NCBI RefSeq assembly: GCF_001418655.1 | Contig: NZ_LIQZ01000182.1 | Location: forward strand, 1 to 64,000 | Reading direction: 5' to 3' | Length of the DNA stretch: 64,000 nt | DNA from: Streptomyces phaeochromogenes | Lineage (GTDB): Bacteria > Actinomycetota > Actinomycetes > Streptomycetales > Streptomycetaceae | Shown here: piece by piece, positions 23,351-31,564 of the stretch | How the letters are laid out: each line of letters begins with the position of its first letter | How positions within the stretch are numbered: the first letter of the stretch is position 1 | Notes under the pieces: model-generated | The model's input: only the letters and a program-made list of their open reading frames with translations | Databases searched by the model: none | What the model was told of the DNA's origin: nothing | Position numbers and translations under genes: made by a program

Positions 23351-25870
23351 GTGGGTGACCACATGCGGTTCACACCGCATCAAAAGCCCTTGACCGTACG
23401 AGGGTTGAGCAGAGGTAGACGGAGAGGCTGGGCGGCCGCGCTGGCCGCCGGAGTCGTCACCGCGGGCGTCCTCTCGGGGCCGGCCGCGAGCGCGCGCCAG
23501 GCACCCGACCCGGCGCTGACAACGATGTCGATCAAGTCGCCGCCCGGCGGCGCCAACGTACGCGTGCTGATCTTCCACGGATCCGCGGCGAACGGCGAGG
23601 AGTCGCCCGTCGTCAACGCCGGGATCGAGGCGATCGAGGACATTGGTCTGACGGGGCCGGCGGCACAACGGTTCAGCGTGACGGCCACGGACGACGCCTC
23701 GGTCTTCACCAACGACACGAAGCTCAGCCGCTTCAACGCCGTCGTCTTCCTGACCGGCGGCGGTGACATCCTCGAACCGGAGCAGGAGTCCGGCCTCGAG
23801 GCGTACATGGAGGCGGGCGGCGGTTTCCTCGGCATCCATGACGCGGCCCGCGCCGAGCCCTACTCGGACTGGTTCTCGGGACTCGTCGGCGCCCGTCCGG
23901 CGGCCGGCAGCCCAACCGCCGTACAGCGCGCGACCGTTGAGGTCGGTGACCGCCGGCACCCGGCCACCAAGGACCTTCCGCTCCAGTGGAAGCGCCCCGA
24001 CCAGTGGCTGAACTGGGTCAAGAACCCGTCCGGCGACGTGCACACGGTGGCCCGCGTCCGCGAGTCGACGTACCAGCCGGGCGACAGCAAGAACGGCGCG
24101 GACCACCCGGTGTCCTGGTGCCGTGACTACGACGGCGGCCGGTCCTTCTACACCGGCATGGGCGGCACGGTCTCCTCGTACGACGAGACGGACTTCCGCG
24201 CCCATCTGCGCGGGGCCCTGAACTGGACGACCCGTATCGCGCAGGCCGACTGCAAGGCCACGATCAACGCCAACTACAAGGCGGAGCGCCTGACCCAGCC
24301 CAACCAGCCGGGCCAGAACGACCAGATCGGCGAGCCGCACGGGCTGGTCACCGCGCCCGACGGCCGCGTGCTCTACATCGGCCGGGGCGGCGCCGACTCC
24401 TCGCAGCCCGTCGTGACGGACTGGGCCAACCCGGACATCGGCAAGGGCAAGGGCGAGATCCACGTCTACGACCCGAAGACCAAGAAGGTCACGCTGGCCG
24501 GCGCGCTCACCGTCTTCGGCAACAAGGGCGGCGGCGACGAGCTCATCAAGGTCGAAGAGGGCCTGCTGGGCATCGAGTTGGACCCGCGGTTCGAGGAGAA
24601 CGGCTGGGTGTATCTGCACTACACACCCCACTCCCGGATCAACCGCGACACCCGGATGGCCGAGCGCTACGTCTCCCGCTTCACCCTCAGCTCGACCACG
24701 GGCAAGCTGGACATGTCCAGCGAGAAGGTCCTGCTGAAGTGGCCCGTCCAGATCCACAGCTGCTGCCACTCGGGCGGCGGCATGGCGTGGGACTCGAAGG
24801 GCAACCTCTACGTCGCGACCGGCGACAACAACTCCAGTGGCTTCAGCAGCGGTTACTCGGGCAACAACCCGCAGCCGAACTACAAGGGCGTCTCCTTCGC
24901 CGACGCGCGCCGCACGGCGGGCAACACCAACAACCTCAACGGCAAGATCCTGCGCATCCACCCGGAGCAGGACGGCACGTACACCCTGCCCGAGGGGAAC
25001 CTCTTCACGGGCAAGGAGACCGCCGAGGGCGGCGGCAAGACGCGCGGCGAGATCTATGTGATGGGTGTCAGGAACCCGGCACGCATCTCCATCGACAAGA
25101 AGACCGACACCCTGTACGCGGGCTGGGTCGGCCCGGACGCCTCGGCGCCGTCGACGACCTGGGGTCCGGCGAAGTACGACACGTTCGCCGCGATCACCAA
25201 GCCGGGCAACCACGGCTGGCCGTACTGCATGGGCAACAAGCAGCCCTACCGGGACCGCAACCTGCCCGACCCCAACCAGCCGCTCGGCTGGTACAACTGC
25301 GACGCGCCGAAGAACGAGTCGCCCAACAACGACGGCCTGGTCAACCTGCCGCCGGTCACCTCCAACACCATCTGGTACTCGCCCCAGGGCGGCGGCCCGG
25401 ACTTCCCGCGGGACGCCAACGGCATCCCGTCGTACAAGGCGGAGGACCAGAAGTTCCTGCTGCCGTGGCTGAAGGGCGGCGGCCAGGCGGCCATGGACGG
25501 GCCGGTCTACCGGTACGACGCCACGACCGCGAGCGACGCCAAGTGGCCCTCGTACTGGGACGGCAAGTGGTTCGTCGGTGACTTCTACGACGCCGACCAG
25601 CCGCGGCACGCGGTGCTGCTCGACCCCAAGACGGCCGGGCAGGGCGGCATTCCGGTGCACGCCGAGTCGCTGAAGAAGATCATTCCCATCGGCAACGACG
25701 GCATCAAGAACCTCATGGACTGGAAGTTCGGCCCCGACGGCACGCTGTACGTCCTCGACTACGGGCGCGGCTTCTTCACGTCGGACTCCAAGTCCGCGCT
25801 GTGGCAGGTGACGTACAAGGGCGGTGGCCCCACGCCTGCCGCCGATCAGCTGGCCAGGGAGGCGCAGTGA
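23351..25870 (+). CDS. Secreted ThuA-domain / PQQ-dependent sugar dehydrogenase fusion
   Basis: 839 residues. A signal region (residues about 20-50, WAAALAAGVVTAGVLSGPAA) is followed by a ThuA-like class I glutamine-amidotransferase-fold domain (VRVLIFHGS, FLTGGGDILEPEQESGLEAY, GGGFLGIHDAARAEPYSDWF). From about residue 325 comes a soluble aldose/sorbosone dehydrogenase propeller: EPHGLVTAPDGRVLYIGRGG, LLGIELDPRFEENGWVYLHY, IHSCCHSGGGMAWDSKGNLY, GEIYVMGVRNPARISI, GNHGWPYCMG and MDWKFGPDGTLYVLDYG. ThuA relatives isomerise or process keto-sugars; the propeller oxidises sugars with PQQ. GTG 23351 is chosen for AAAGGAAG 7 bp upstream; ATG 23363 is the alternative. Its stop overlaps the next gene's start. 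Confidence 0.85.
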   Translation: MGDHMRFTPHQKPLTVRGLSRGRRRGWAAALAAGVVTAGVLSGPAASARQAPDPALTTMSIKSPPGGANVRVLIFHGSAANGEESPVVNAGIEAIEDIGLTGPAAQRFSVTATDDASVFTNDTKLSRFNAVVFLTGGGDILEPEQESGLEAYMEAGGGFLGIHDAARAEPYSDWFSGLVGARPAAGSPTAVQRATVEVGDRRHPATKDLPLQWKRPDQWLNWVKNPSGDVHTVARVRESTYQPGDSKNGADHPVSWCRDYDGGRSFYTGMGGTVSSYDETDFRAHLRGALNWTTRIAQADCKATINANYKAERLTQPNQPGQNDQIGEPHGLVTAPDGRVLYIGRGGADSSQPVVTDWANPDIGKGKGEIHVYDPKTKKVTLAGALTVFGNKGGGDELIKVEEGLLGIELDPRFEENGWVYLHYTPHSRINRDTRMAERYVSRFTLSSTTGKLDMSSEKVLLKWPVQIHSCCHSGGGMAWDSKGNLYVATGDNNSSGFSSGYSGNNPQPNYKGVSFADARRTAGNTNNLNGKILRIHPEQDGTYTLPEGNLFTGKETAEGGGKTRGEIYVMGVRNPARISIDKKTDTLYAGWVGPDASAPSTTWGPAKYDTFAAITKPGNHGWPYCMGNKQPYRDRNLPDPNQPLGWYNCDAPKNESPNNDGLVNLPPVTSNTIWYSPQGGGPDFPRDANGIPSYKAEDQKFLLPWLKGGGQAAMDGPVYRYDATTASDAKWPSYWDGKWFVGDFYDADQPRHAVLLDPKTAGQGGIPVHAESLKKIIPIGNDGIKNLMDWKFGPDGTLYVLDYGRGFFTSDSKSALWQVTYKGGGPTPAADQLAREAQ

Positions 25871-28101
25871 CAAGCGTGACGGGCATGCGAAGGCGAAGAA
25901 CTGGACGACTGTGGGTGGCGCTCGTGGCGTCGCTGCTGATGGTGCTCGGGCTCGCGTCCACCTCGGCGTCCGGCCAGACCGACGGCGCTCCGGCCGGCGC
26001 GGCAGCCGCCGCGCAGACACTCACGTGGACGGCCGGCGACGACATCACCAAGTACGCGTCCGCCCCCACCACGGCGGTCGCGGGCCCCACGACGATCGTC
26101 TTCGAGAACAGCAGGGCGACCGGCAACACCATGGGAATGCCGCACACGTTGACGTTCGACGTGTCCGACCCGGAGTATCAGAACGACGTACCGCTGAACA
26201 TCCTGGCCAGCCCGAACGACGACCAGGGCGGCAAGTACACGGCCGAGGTGACACTCACTCCCGGCCGGTACCGCTACTTCTGCACCATCCCCGGCCACGG
26301 CCAGATGCAGGGCATCCTCGTGGTCACCGAGGGGACCGGTGAGGACACCACGGCGCCGGAGACCGCGGCGGACGTGAGCGGTACGCAGAACGCGGACGGC
26401 GCGTACGTCGGTTCGGCGACCGTGACGCTCAGCGCGACGGACGCCGGTTCGGGTGTGGAACGGATCGAGTACGCGATCGGTGACGCGGGTGCCTGGCAGC
26501 CGTACACCACACCGGTGGTGGTCGATCAGGTCGGCGCCCACAAGGTCCGCTACCGGGCGCTCGACAAGGCCGGGAACATGGCCGCCGAGAAGGCGGAGTC
26601 GTTCACGGTGGTGGCCAAGCCGACGGACGACACCACTCCCCCGGAGACCTCGGCCTCCGTGACCGGTGAGCAGAACCCGCAAGGGGAGTACCTCTCCATG
26701 GCGACCGTCACGGTGACGGCCTCCGACACCGGTTCCGGCGTCAACACCATCGAGTACGCGATCGGTGACGCGGGTGCCTGGCAGCCGTACACCGCCCCGG
26801 TCATGGTCCACGAGGTGGGCACCCACAAGGTGCGCTTCCGGGCCACGGACAAGGCGGGCAACGCGGCGGCCGAGAAGTCCGTCTCGTTCACCGTCGTCGC
26901 ACCGCCCGAGGAGGACAAGACTCCCCCGGTGACCGGCGTGAGCGTCGACGGCACGAAGAACTCGTCCGGGGCGTACATCAACAACGCCAAGGTGACGGTG
27001 ACCGCGTCGGACGCGCACGGTTCGGGGGTCGAGGCGATCGAGTACTCGCTCGACGGCGGGCCCTACCTCGCCTACACCACTCCCGTGGTGGTCGACCGCG
27101 TGGGCGCGCACACCGTGGCGTACCGCGCGCGCGACAAGGCGGGCAACACCTCCGACGCCCGGTCCGTGAGCTTCACGGTCGCCCCGGGCGGTGGCGTGCC
27201 GGCGCCCAACTGTGCCGAGTACGACGAGCGGTTGACGGTCATCGTCGGCACGATCGACTCGGGCGTGCCGAACCGGATCACCAACAGCCGTTGCCGCATC
27301 AACGAGTTGATCGAGGACGAGAAGGAGTGGACGTCCCACGCGCTGTTCCTCAAGCACGTGACGACGGTCCTGGACGCCCTCCTCAAGGAAGGTGTCGTCG
27401 TCCAGCGCGAGTACAACCTGATCAACAAGGCGGCCAAGCAGTCGGGCATCGGCAAGCCCGGCCAGACCGAGGGCTACCGGACGATCCTCGACGGTACGCC
27501 GGCGTCGTTCGCCAAGTGGCAGCACGTGGGCGGCGGTTCGTTCGGCCTGAACGCCGACGGGACCATCACCTCGGGCACGTCGAAGGCCGGTCTCGGCATG
27601 CTGTGGTTCCCCGAGCGCAAGTACGGGGACTTCTCGCTGAAGCTCCAGTGGCGTGACGACGCGCCGGGCACGGGCAACGCCAACTCCGGTGTGTTCGTGC
27701 GGTTCCCGGGAGTCCACAACCACCCCGAGGAGTCCCGGCCCGAGTGGGTCGCCATCAAGTACGGGCACGAGATCCAGGCGTTCGACAGCCCAACCGGCGA
27801 CATGTACAAGAGCGGTTCGATCTACGGCTTCGACCGCGTGGGTCTGGCCGGGGCCGGTGTCACCCAGAAGGGCACCTGGAACGACTACGAGATCCGTGTG
27901 GTGGACCAGCACTACTCGATCTACCGCAATGGTGTGCTGATCAACGAGTTCGACAACACCGGTGGCCAGGACTTCACCCCGCCACGCTCGGACGACCCGG
28001 GCACGGACGGGCGACGGTTCGCCTCCGGCTATCTCGGACTGCAGGTGCACGGCACGACGGATGTCGTCTCGTACCGGGACATCAGGATAAAGGAGCTGTG
28101 A
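25867..28101 (+). CDS. Secreted cupredoxin / Ig-like repeats / DUF1080 (3-keto-glycoside hydrolase-like) fusion
   Basis: 744 residues. Signal peptide (LWVALVASLLMVLGLASTSA), then a plastocyanin-like domain at about 50-155 with a complete type-1 copper site: His93, Cys139, His144 and Met147 in FCTIPGHGQM. Three Ig-like repeats of about 90 residues follow (each with GSGVxxIEY...GAWQPYT or equivalent...VGxHxVxxRAxDKAGN), then a helical segment and a C-terminal DUF1080 domain (FAKWQHVGGGSFGLNADGTI, NANSGVFVRFPG, KGTWNDYEIRVV). DUF1080 members hydrolyse 3-keto-disaccharides. GTG 25867 overlaps the upstream TGA (GTGA), giving translational coupling with the dehydrogenase. A copper electron carrier fused to a keto-glycosidase is unusual. 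Confidence 0.83.
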   Translation: MTSVTGMRRRRTGRLWVALVASLLMVLGLASTSASGQTDGAPAGAAAAAQTLTWTAGDDITKYASAPTTAVAGPTTIVFENSRATGNTMGMPHTLTFDVSDPEYQNDVPLNILASPNDDQGGKYTAEVTLTPGRYRYFCTIPGHGQMQGILVVTEGTGEDTTAPETAADVSGTQNADGAYVGSATVTLSATDAGSGVERIEYAIGDAGAWQPYTTPVVVDQVGAHKVRYRALDKAGNMAAEKAESFTVVAKPTDDTTPPETSASVTGEQNPQGEYLSMATVTVTASDTGSGVNTIEYAIGDAGAWQPYTAPVMVHEVGTHKVRFRATDKAGNAAAEKSVSFTVVAPPEEDKTPPVTGVSVDGTKNSSGAYINNAKVTVTASDAHGSGVEAIEYSLDGGPYLAYTTPVVVDRVGAHTVAYRARDKAGNTSDARSVSFTVAPGGGVPAPNCAEYDERLTVIVGTIDSGVPNRITNSRCRINELIEDEKEWTSHALFLKHVTTVLDALLKEGVVVQREYNLINKAAKQSGIGKPGQTEGYRTILDGTPASFAKWQHVGGGSFGLNADGTITSGTSKAGLGMLWFPERKYGDFSLKLQWRDDAPGTGNANSGVFVRFPGVHNHPEESRPEWVAIKYGHEIQAFDSPTGDMYKSGSIYGFDRVGLAGAGVTQKGTWNDYEIRVVDQHYSIYRNGVLINEFDNTGGQDFTPPRSDDPGTDGRRFASGYLGLQVHGTTDVVSYRDIRIKEL

Positions 28102-28124
28102 TCAAGGAGTTGAAGAAGCTGTGA

Positions 28125-29159
28125 TCAGGGAGCTGTAGGGCCGTTCTCCTTCTTGTTCCTGGCCCTGCTGGGCTGTACCCGCTTGGGCTCACCCGGCATC
28201 TTCGGGTACTCGGGCGGGTACGGCAGATCGCCCAGGCCGTGGTCGTGTTCGTCGCGGCTGGCGAGTTCGAGCAGGGCTTCGAGGGAGTAGGCATGCTCGT
28301 CCATGTCCGCGTGCACATCGCCGAGTCGGGCGAAGCGCGCGGGCATGGTCGCGAGGTCGAAGTCGCGGGGTACGGCGTCGGGGACCTCGTCCCAGGTGAG
28401 GGGCGCCGACACCGGGGCGTGCGGGCGGGGGCGTACGGAGTAGGCGGAGGCGATGGTGCGGTCACGGGCCGTCTGGTTGTAGTCGACGAAGATCTTCGCG
28501 CCCCGCTCCTCCTTCCACCAGGCCGTGGTCACCTGCTCCGGCATCCGCCGCTCCAGCTCGCGTCCGACGGCGATCGCGGCACGGCGGACCTGGGTGAAGG
28601 TCCAGCGGGGCTCGATCGGCACGAAGACGTGCAGACCGCGACCTCCGGACGTCTTGGGAAAGCCGCGCAGATCCCCGTACTCGTGGAGCACCTCGCGCAG
28701 TTCGTGCGCGGCGCGGACGGCGTCGCCGTAGTCGGTGCCCGGTTGCGGGTCGAGGTCGATGCGGAGCTCGTCGGGCCGGTCGACGTCGTCACGGCGTACC
28801 GGCCAGGGGTGGAAGGTGAGCGTGCCGTACTGGGCGGCCCACAGGACGGCGGCGACCTCGGTGGGGCACATCTCGTCGGCACTGCGTCCGCTGGGAAAGG
28901 TGATGTGGGCAGTCGGAATCCAGTCGGGCATGTTCTTGGGCGCCCGCTTCTGGAAGAACGACTCGCCGGTCACGCCGTCCGGGTACCGCTCCAGGGTCGT
29001 GGGCCGGTTCCGCAGCGCACGCAGGATGCCGGGACCGACGGCGATGTAGTACTCGGCGAGGTCCCGCTTGGTGAACCCACGCTCCGGAAAGAAGACCTTG
29101 CCCGGACTGGACAGCCGCACCTTCCGCCCGGCCGCCTCCAGCTCCACCGCGTCTGCCAT
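28125..29159 (-). CDS. NHEJ polymerase, LigD polymerase-domain protein
   Basis: 344 residues of the archaeo-eukaryotic-primase-like LigD POL family, which fills gaps and adds nucleotides during bacterial end joining. Visible motifs: VFFPERGFTKRDLAEYY at the N-terminus, the catalytic acidic pair in DELRIDLDPQPGTDYG, the KTSGGRGLHVFVPI nucleotide-binding loop and AKIFVDYNQTARDRTIASAY near the last third. It lacks ligase and phosphoesterase domains, so it is a free-standing POL, as usual in Streptomyces. ATG 29159 starts the conserved MADAVELEAAGRKVRLSSPG. The stop is only 24 bp from the convergent DUF1080 gene. Its likely partner ligase is divergent at 30281. Confidence 0.92.
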   Translation of the reverse strand: MADAVELEAAGRKVRLSSPGKVFFPERGFTKRDLAEYYIAVGPGILRALRNRPTTLERYPDGVTGESFFQKRAPKNMPDWIPTAHITFPSGRSADEMCPTEVAAVLWAAQYGTLTFHPWPVRRDDVDRPDELRIDLDPQPGTDYGDAVRAAHELREVLHEYGDLRGFPKTSGGRGLHVFVPIEPRWTFTQVRRAAIAVGRELERRMPEQVTTAWWKEERGAKIFVDYNQTARDRTIASAYSVRPRPHAPVSAPLTWDEVPDAVPRDFDLATMPARFARLGDVHADMDEHAYSLEALLELASRDEHDHGLGDLPYPPEYPKMPGEPKRVQPSRARNKKENGPTAP

Positions 29160-29299
29160 GCGAGCCACGGTAGGCGCATGGCGCACACCTCGCATATCAG
29201 GGCGCGTGCCACCACGAAGGGCGAGCCACCTCCGGTCCGGGCGGGGTCACACACCGTCACACGCCACTGCCCCGTGACAGCGAAGTCTGATCGAGCAGG

Positions 29300-30085
29300 T
29301 CAGCGCAGTGCGTTGAACAGGTAGAGGGTGCCGAGTGCGGCGGCCAGGGTGCCGAGCAGCAGGCGGAGGAACGTCTCGGGCATGCGTGGCTGGAGGCGTG
29401 CTCCGAGGTAGCCGCCGATGAGACCGCCCAGTCCGCAGGCCAGGCCCAGGAACCAGTCGGGGGCGATGCTGCCGCTGCGGACCAGGGACAGCACGGCGTA
29501 TGTGGAGGCGCCGACCAGGGAGGTGGCGAAGGTGGAGGCGAGCGCGGCGGGGGCGACCTTGGAGACGGGGACACCCCGGCCGACGAGGATGGGGCCGAGG
29601 ATCGAGCCGCCGCCGATGCCGTAGATGCCACCCACGACCCCGACCGCGAGCGCCAGGCCGGTGATCGTCCGGGGCGCGGGCTCCGGGCGTCGTGCCTCCG
29701 GGAGTGCGGGGCGGAGGGTCCGGGCGATGAGCCACGTACCGAGCGGCAGCATCAGAGCGGCCACCAGAAGCCGGAAGACGTTCGGGCCCGGAAGGGCGAA
29801 CACGCGGATGACCGCTCCGAGGATCACACCGGGCAGGGTGCCCAGCACCATACGGCGCACGAGCGGGCCCTTCAGGGTGCCGTCGCGTCGGTAACGCAGC
29901 AGGGCGCCGGGCCCCGCGACCACGTTGTAGAGCAGGTTCGTGGGCGTGACGGCCGGGTTGGGCACGGCGAAGACGCTGAGCTGCACGGGGAGCAGGAACA
30001 CGGCGCCGGACACTCCGACCGGCGCGGTCACCACGGCGATCAGCATCCCGACCGCAAGGCCGGCCGCTCCCAGCTCCCACTCCAC
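29300..30085 (-). CDS. TauE/SafE family permease (putative sulfite/anion exporter)
   Basis: 261 residues with about eight hydrophobic segments (for example LGAAGLAVGMLIAVVTAPVG, LLVAALMLPLGTWLIARTLR, LALAVGVVGGIYGIGGGSIL, LRLLLGTLAAALGTLYLFNA). The two glycine-rich half-repeats TAPVGVSGAVFLLPV and GIYGIGGGSILGPIL are the TauE/SafE signature. The family moves sulfite, sulfoacetate or related anions; the substrate here is unknown. I use GTG 30085, which directly precedes the first helix; the frame stays open to 30262 but that extension is Arg-rich and has no membrane or domain content. It is sandwiched between the two NHEJ genes without an obvious functional link. Confidence 0.82.
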   Translation of the reverse strand: MEWELGAAGLAVGMLIAVVTAPVGVSGAVFLLPVQLSVFAVPNPAVTPTNLLYNVVAGPGALLRYRRDGTLKGPLVRRMVLGTLPGVILGAVIRVFALPGPNVFRLLVAALMLPLGTWLIARTLRPALPEARRPEPAPRTITGLALAVGVVGGIYGIGGGSILGPILVGRGVPVSKVAPAALASTFATSLVGASTYAVLSLVRSGSIAPDWFLGLACGLGGLIGGYLGARLQPRMPETFLRLLLGTLAAALGTLYLFNALR

Positions 30086-30280
30086 CCGATGCCCCCGCGT
30101 TGCCTGAGCCCGTCCCGTTCCGGCCTCCCGCGACAGAGTAGATCGCCCGCTTCTCGTATCCCTGGCGCGCTCCCGACCTGGGCGGTCAAGGATCGACGGC
30201 ACGCGCTCAACCTTCGCTGGTGATCCGGCGCGAGTAACGCTCATCAGGCGGGCACCATTCACGGCTCATAGAGTCGGACC

Positions 30281-31351
30281 ATGGATCTGCCGGTGATGCC
30301 ACCCGTGAAGCCCATGCTCGCCAAGTCCGTGGCGAGGATTCCGCCGGACATGCACTACGAGGCGAAGTGGGACGGGTTCCGGGCGATCGTTTTCCGGGAC
30401 GGGGACGAGGTCGAGATCGGCAGCCGCAGCACGAAGTCGCTGGTCAGGTACTTCCCCGAGTTGGTGGAGGCACTGCGGGAGCGGCTTCCGGAGCGGTGCG
30501 TGATCGACGGTGAGATCGTGATCGCGCGCAAGGGGCGGCTCGACTTCGACGCGCTCACCGAGCGCATCCACCCGGCGGCCTCTCGCGTGAAGACGCTCTC
30601 CGAGCGGAATCCGGCGTCGTTCGTGGCGTTCGACCTGCTCGCGCTCGCCGACGAGTCGCTGCTGGACGTGCCGCTGAGTGATCGGCGTGCCTTGCTGGTG
30701 GCCGCGCTGTCCGGCGCCACGGCTCCCGTCCACGTGGCCCCGGCGACCACGGACATCGAGGTGGCGCAGCGGTGGTTCGAGCAGTACGAGGGTGCGGGCC
30801 TCGACGGGGTGGTCGCCAAGCCGCTCGCGCTGCGCTACGGGCAGGACGAGCGCCTGATGTACAAGATCAAGCACGAGCGCACCGCGGATGTCGTCGTCGC
30901 GGGCTACCGGCTCCACAAGAGCGGGCCGGTCGTCGGTTCGCTGCTGCTCGGGCTGTACGACGCCCATGGCACGTTGCAGCACGTGGGGGTGTGCGCGGCG
31001 TTCACGATGAAGCGGCGTGAGGAGCTGATCGCGGAGCTGGAGCCGCTGCGGATGGAGTCGGCCGCCGGGCATCCGTGGGCGGCGTGGACGGAGGGTGAGG
31101 CGCACGAGTCGGCACGGATGCCGGGCGCGCCCAGCCGGTGGACCGGCAAGAAGGACCTCTCCTGGCTGCCGCTGCGGCCGGAGCTGGTCTGCGAGGTGGC
31201 GTACGAGCACATGGAGAACGGCGAGCGCTTCCGGCACACGGCCCGCTTCCGCCGGTGGCGCCCGGACCGTACGCCCGAGAGCTGCACGTACGCCCAGCTG
31301 GAGGAGCCGGTCGGCTACGACCTGGCGGACATCCTGGGACCGCGGGCCTGA
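30281..31351 (+). CDS. ATP-dependent DNA ligase (LigC/LigD-ligase type)
   Basis: 356 residues: adenylation domain plus OB fold. The nucleophilic lysine is Lys29 in YEAKWDGFRAIV (motif I, KxDG). Other nucleotidyltransferase motifs: IGSRSTKSLVRYFPE, VIDGEIVI (III), FVAFDLLAL (IIIa), LDGVVAKPL (IV) and LMYKIKHERTADVVV (V). The OB domain ends with FRHTARFRRWRPD. This is the monofunctional ligase that seals breaks in Ku-dependent end joining or base repair in Mycobacterium and Streptomyces. No Ku gene is in the window. It is divergent from the TauE gene and 1.1 kb from the LigD-type polymerase. Confidence 0.92.
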   Translation: MDLPVMPPVKPMLAKSVARIPPDMHYEAKWDGFRAIVFRDGDEVEIGSRSTKSLVRYFPELVEALRERLPERCVIDGEIVIARKGRLDFDALTERIHPAASRVKTLSERNPASFVAFDLLALADESLLDVPLSDRRALLVAALSGATAPVHVAPATTDIEVAQRWFEQYEGAGLDGVVAKPLALRYGQDERLMYKIKHERTADVVVAGYRLHKSGPVVGSLLLGLYDAHGTLQHVGVCAAFTMKRREELIAELEPLRMESAAGHPWAAWTEGEAHESARMPGAPSRWTGKKDLSWLPLRPELVCEVAYEHMENGERFRHTARFRRWRPDRTPESCTYAQLEEPVGYDLADILGPRA

Positions 31352-31457
31352 CCGCGGGACTCATCGGCGCCGACCGGACGGCAGTGGGCGGGGCTCATGT
31401 GGGTACTCGGACGGTCTCCGCCGGGCCCCTCGGCATGTATCGATCGGTCATCAACTT

Positions 31458-31479
31458 GCGCTGATCGGCCGATCAGCGC
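31458..31479. promoter_or_regulatory. 22-bp perfect palindrome upstream of the DUF3048 lipoprotein
   Basis: The half-site GCGCTGATCGG is followed directly by its exact reverse complement with no gap. It lies 86 bp before the lipoprotein start in a locally AT-richer region. A homodimeric repressor site is likely; the regulator is unknown. Confidence 0.45.
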
Positions 31480-31564
31480 GCGCAATCAGAACCGAGCGGG
31501 TAAAGCCATCAATGAACTGATAAGCACACAATCATCAATACGAGAATTGGTGGCAACGGTGGGC

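Noticed and set aside
21950..26020. Very long minus-strand open frame (over 1300 codons) opposite the laccase and dehydrogenase genes
   Set aside because: It is the antisense shadow of high-GC genes: Arg, Val and Gly-rich, no domains, and it crosses several real genes with signal peptides and catalytic motifs.
30086..30262. Longer N-terminus for the TauE/SafE permease
   Set aside because: The 59 extra residues are Arg-rich and hydrophilic, and the extension nearly meets the divergent ligase start, leaving no room for promoters.
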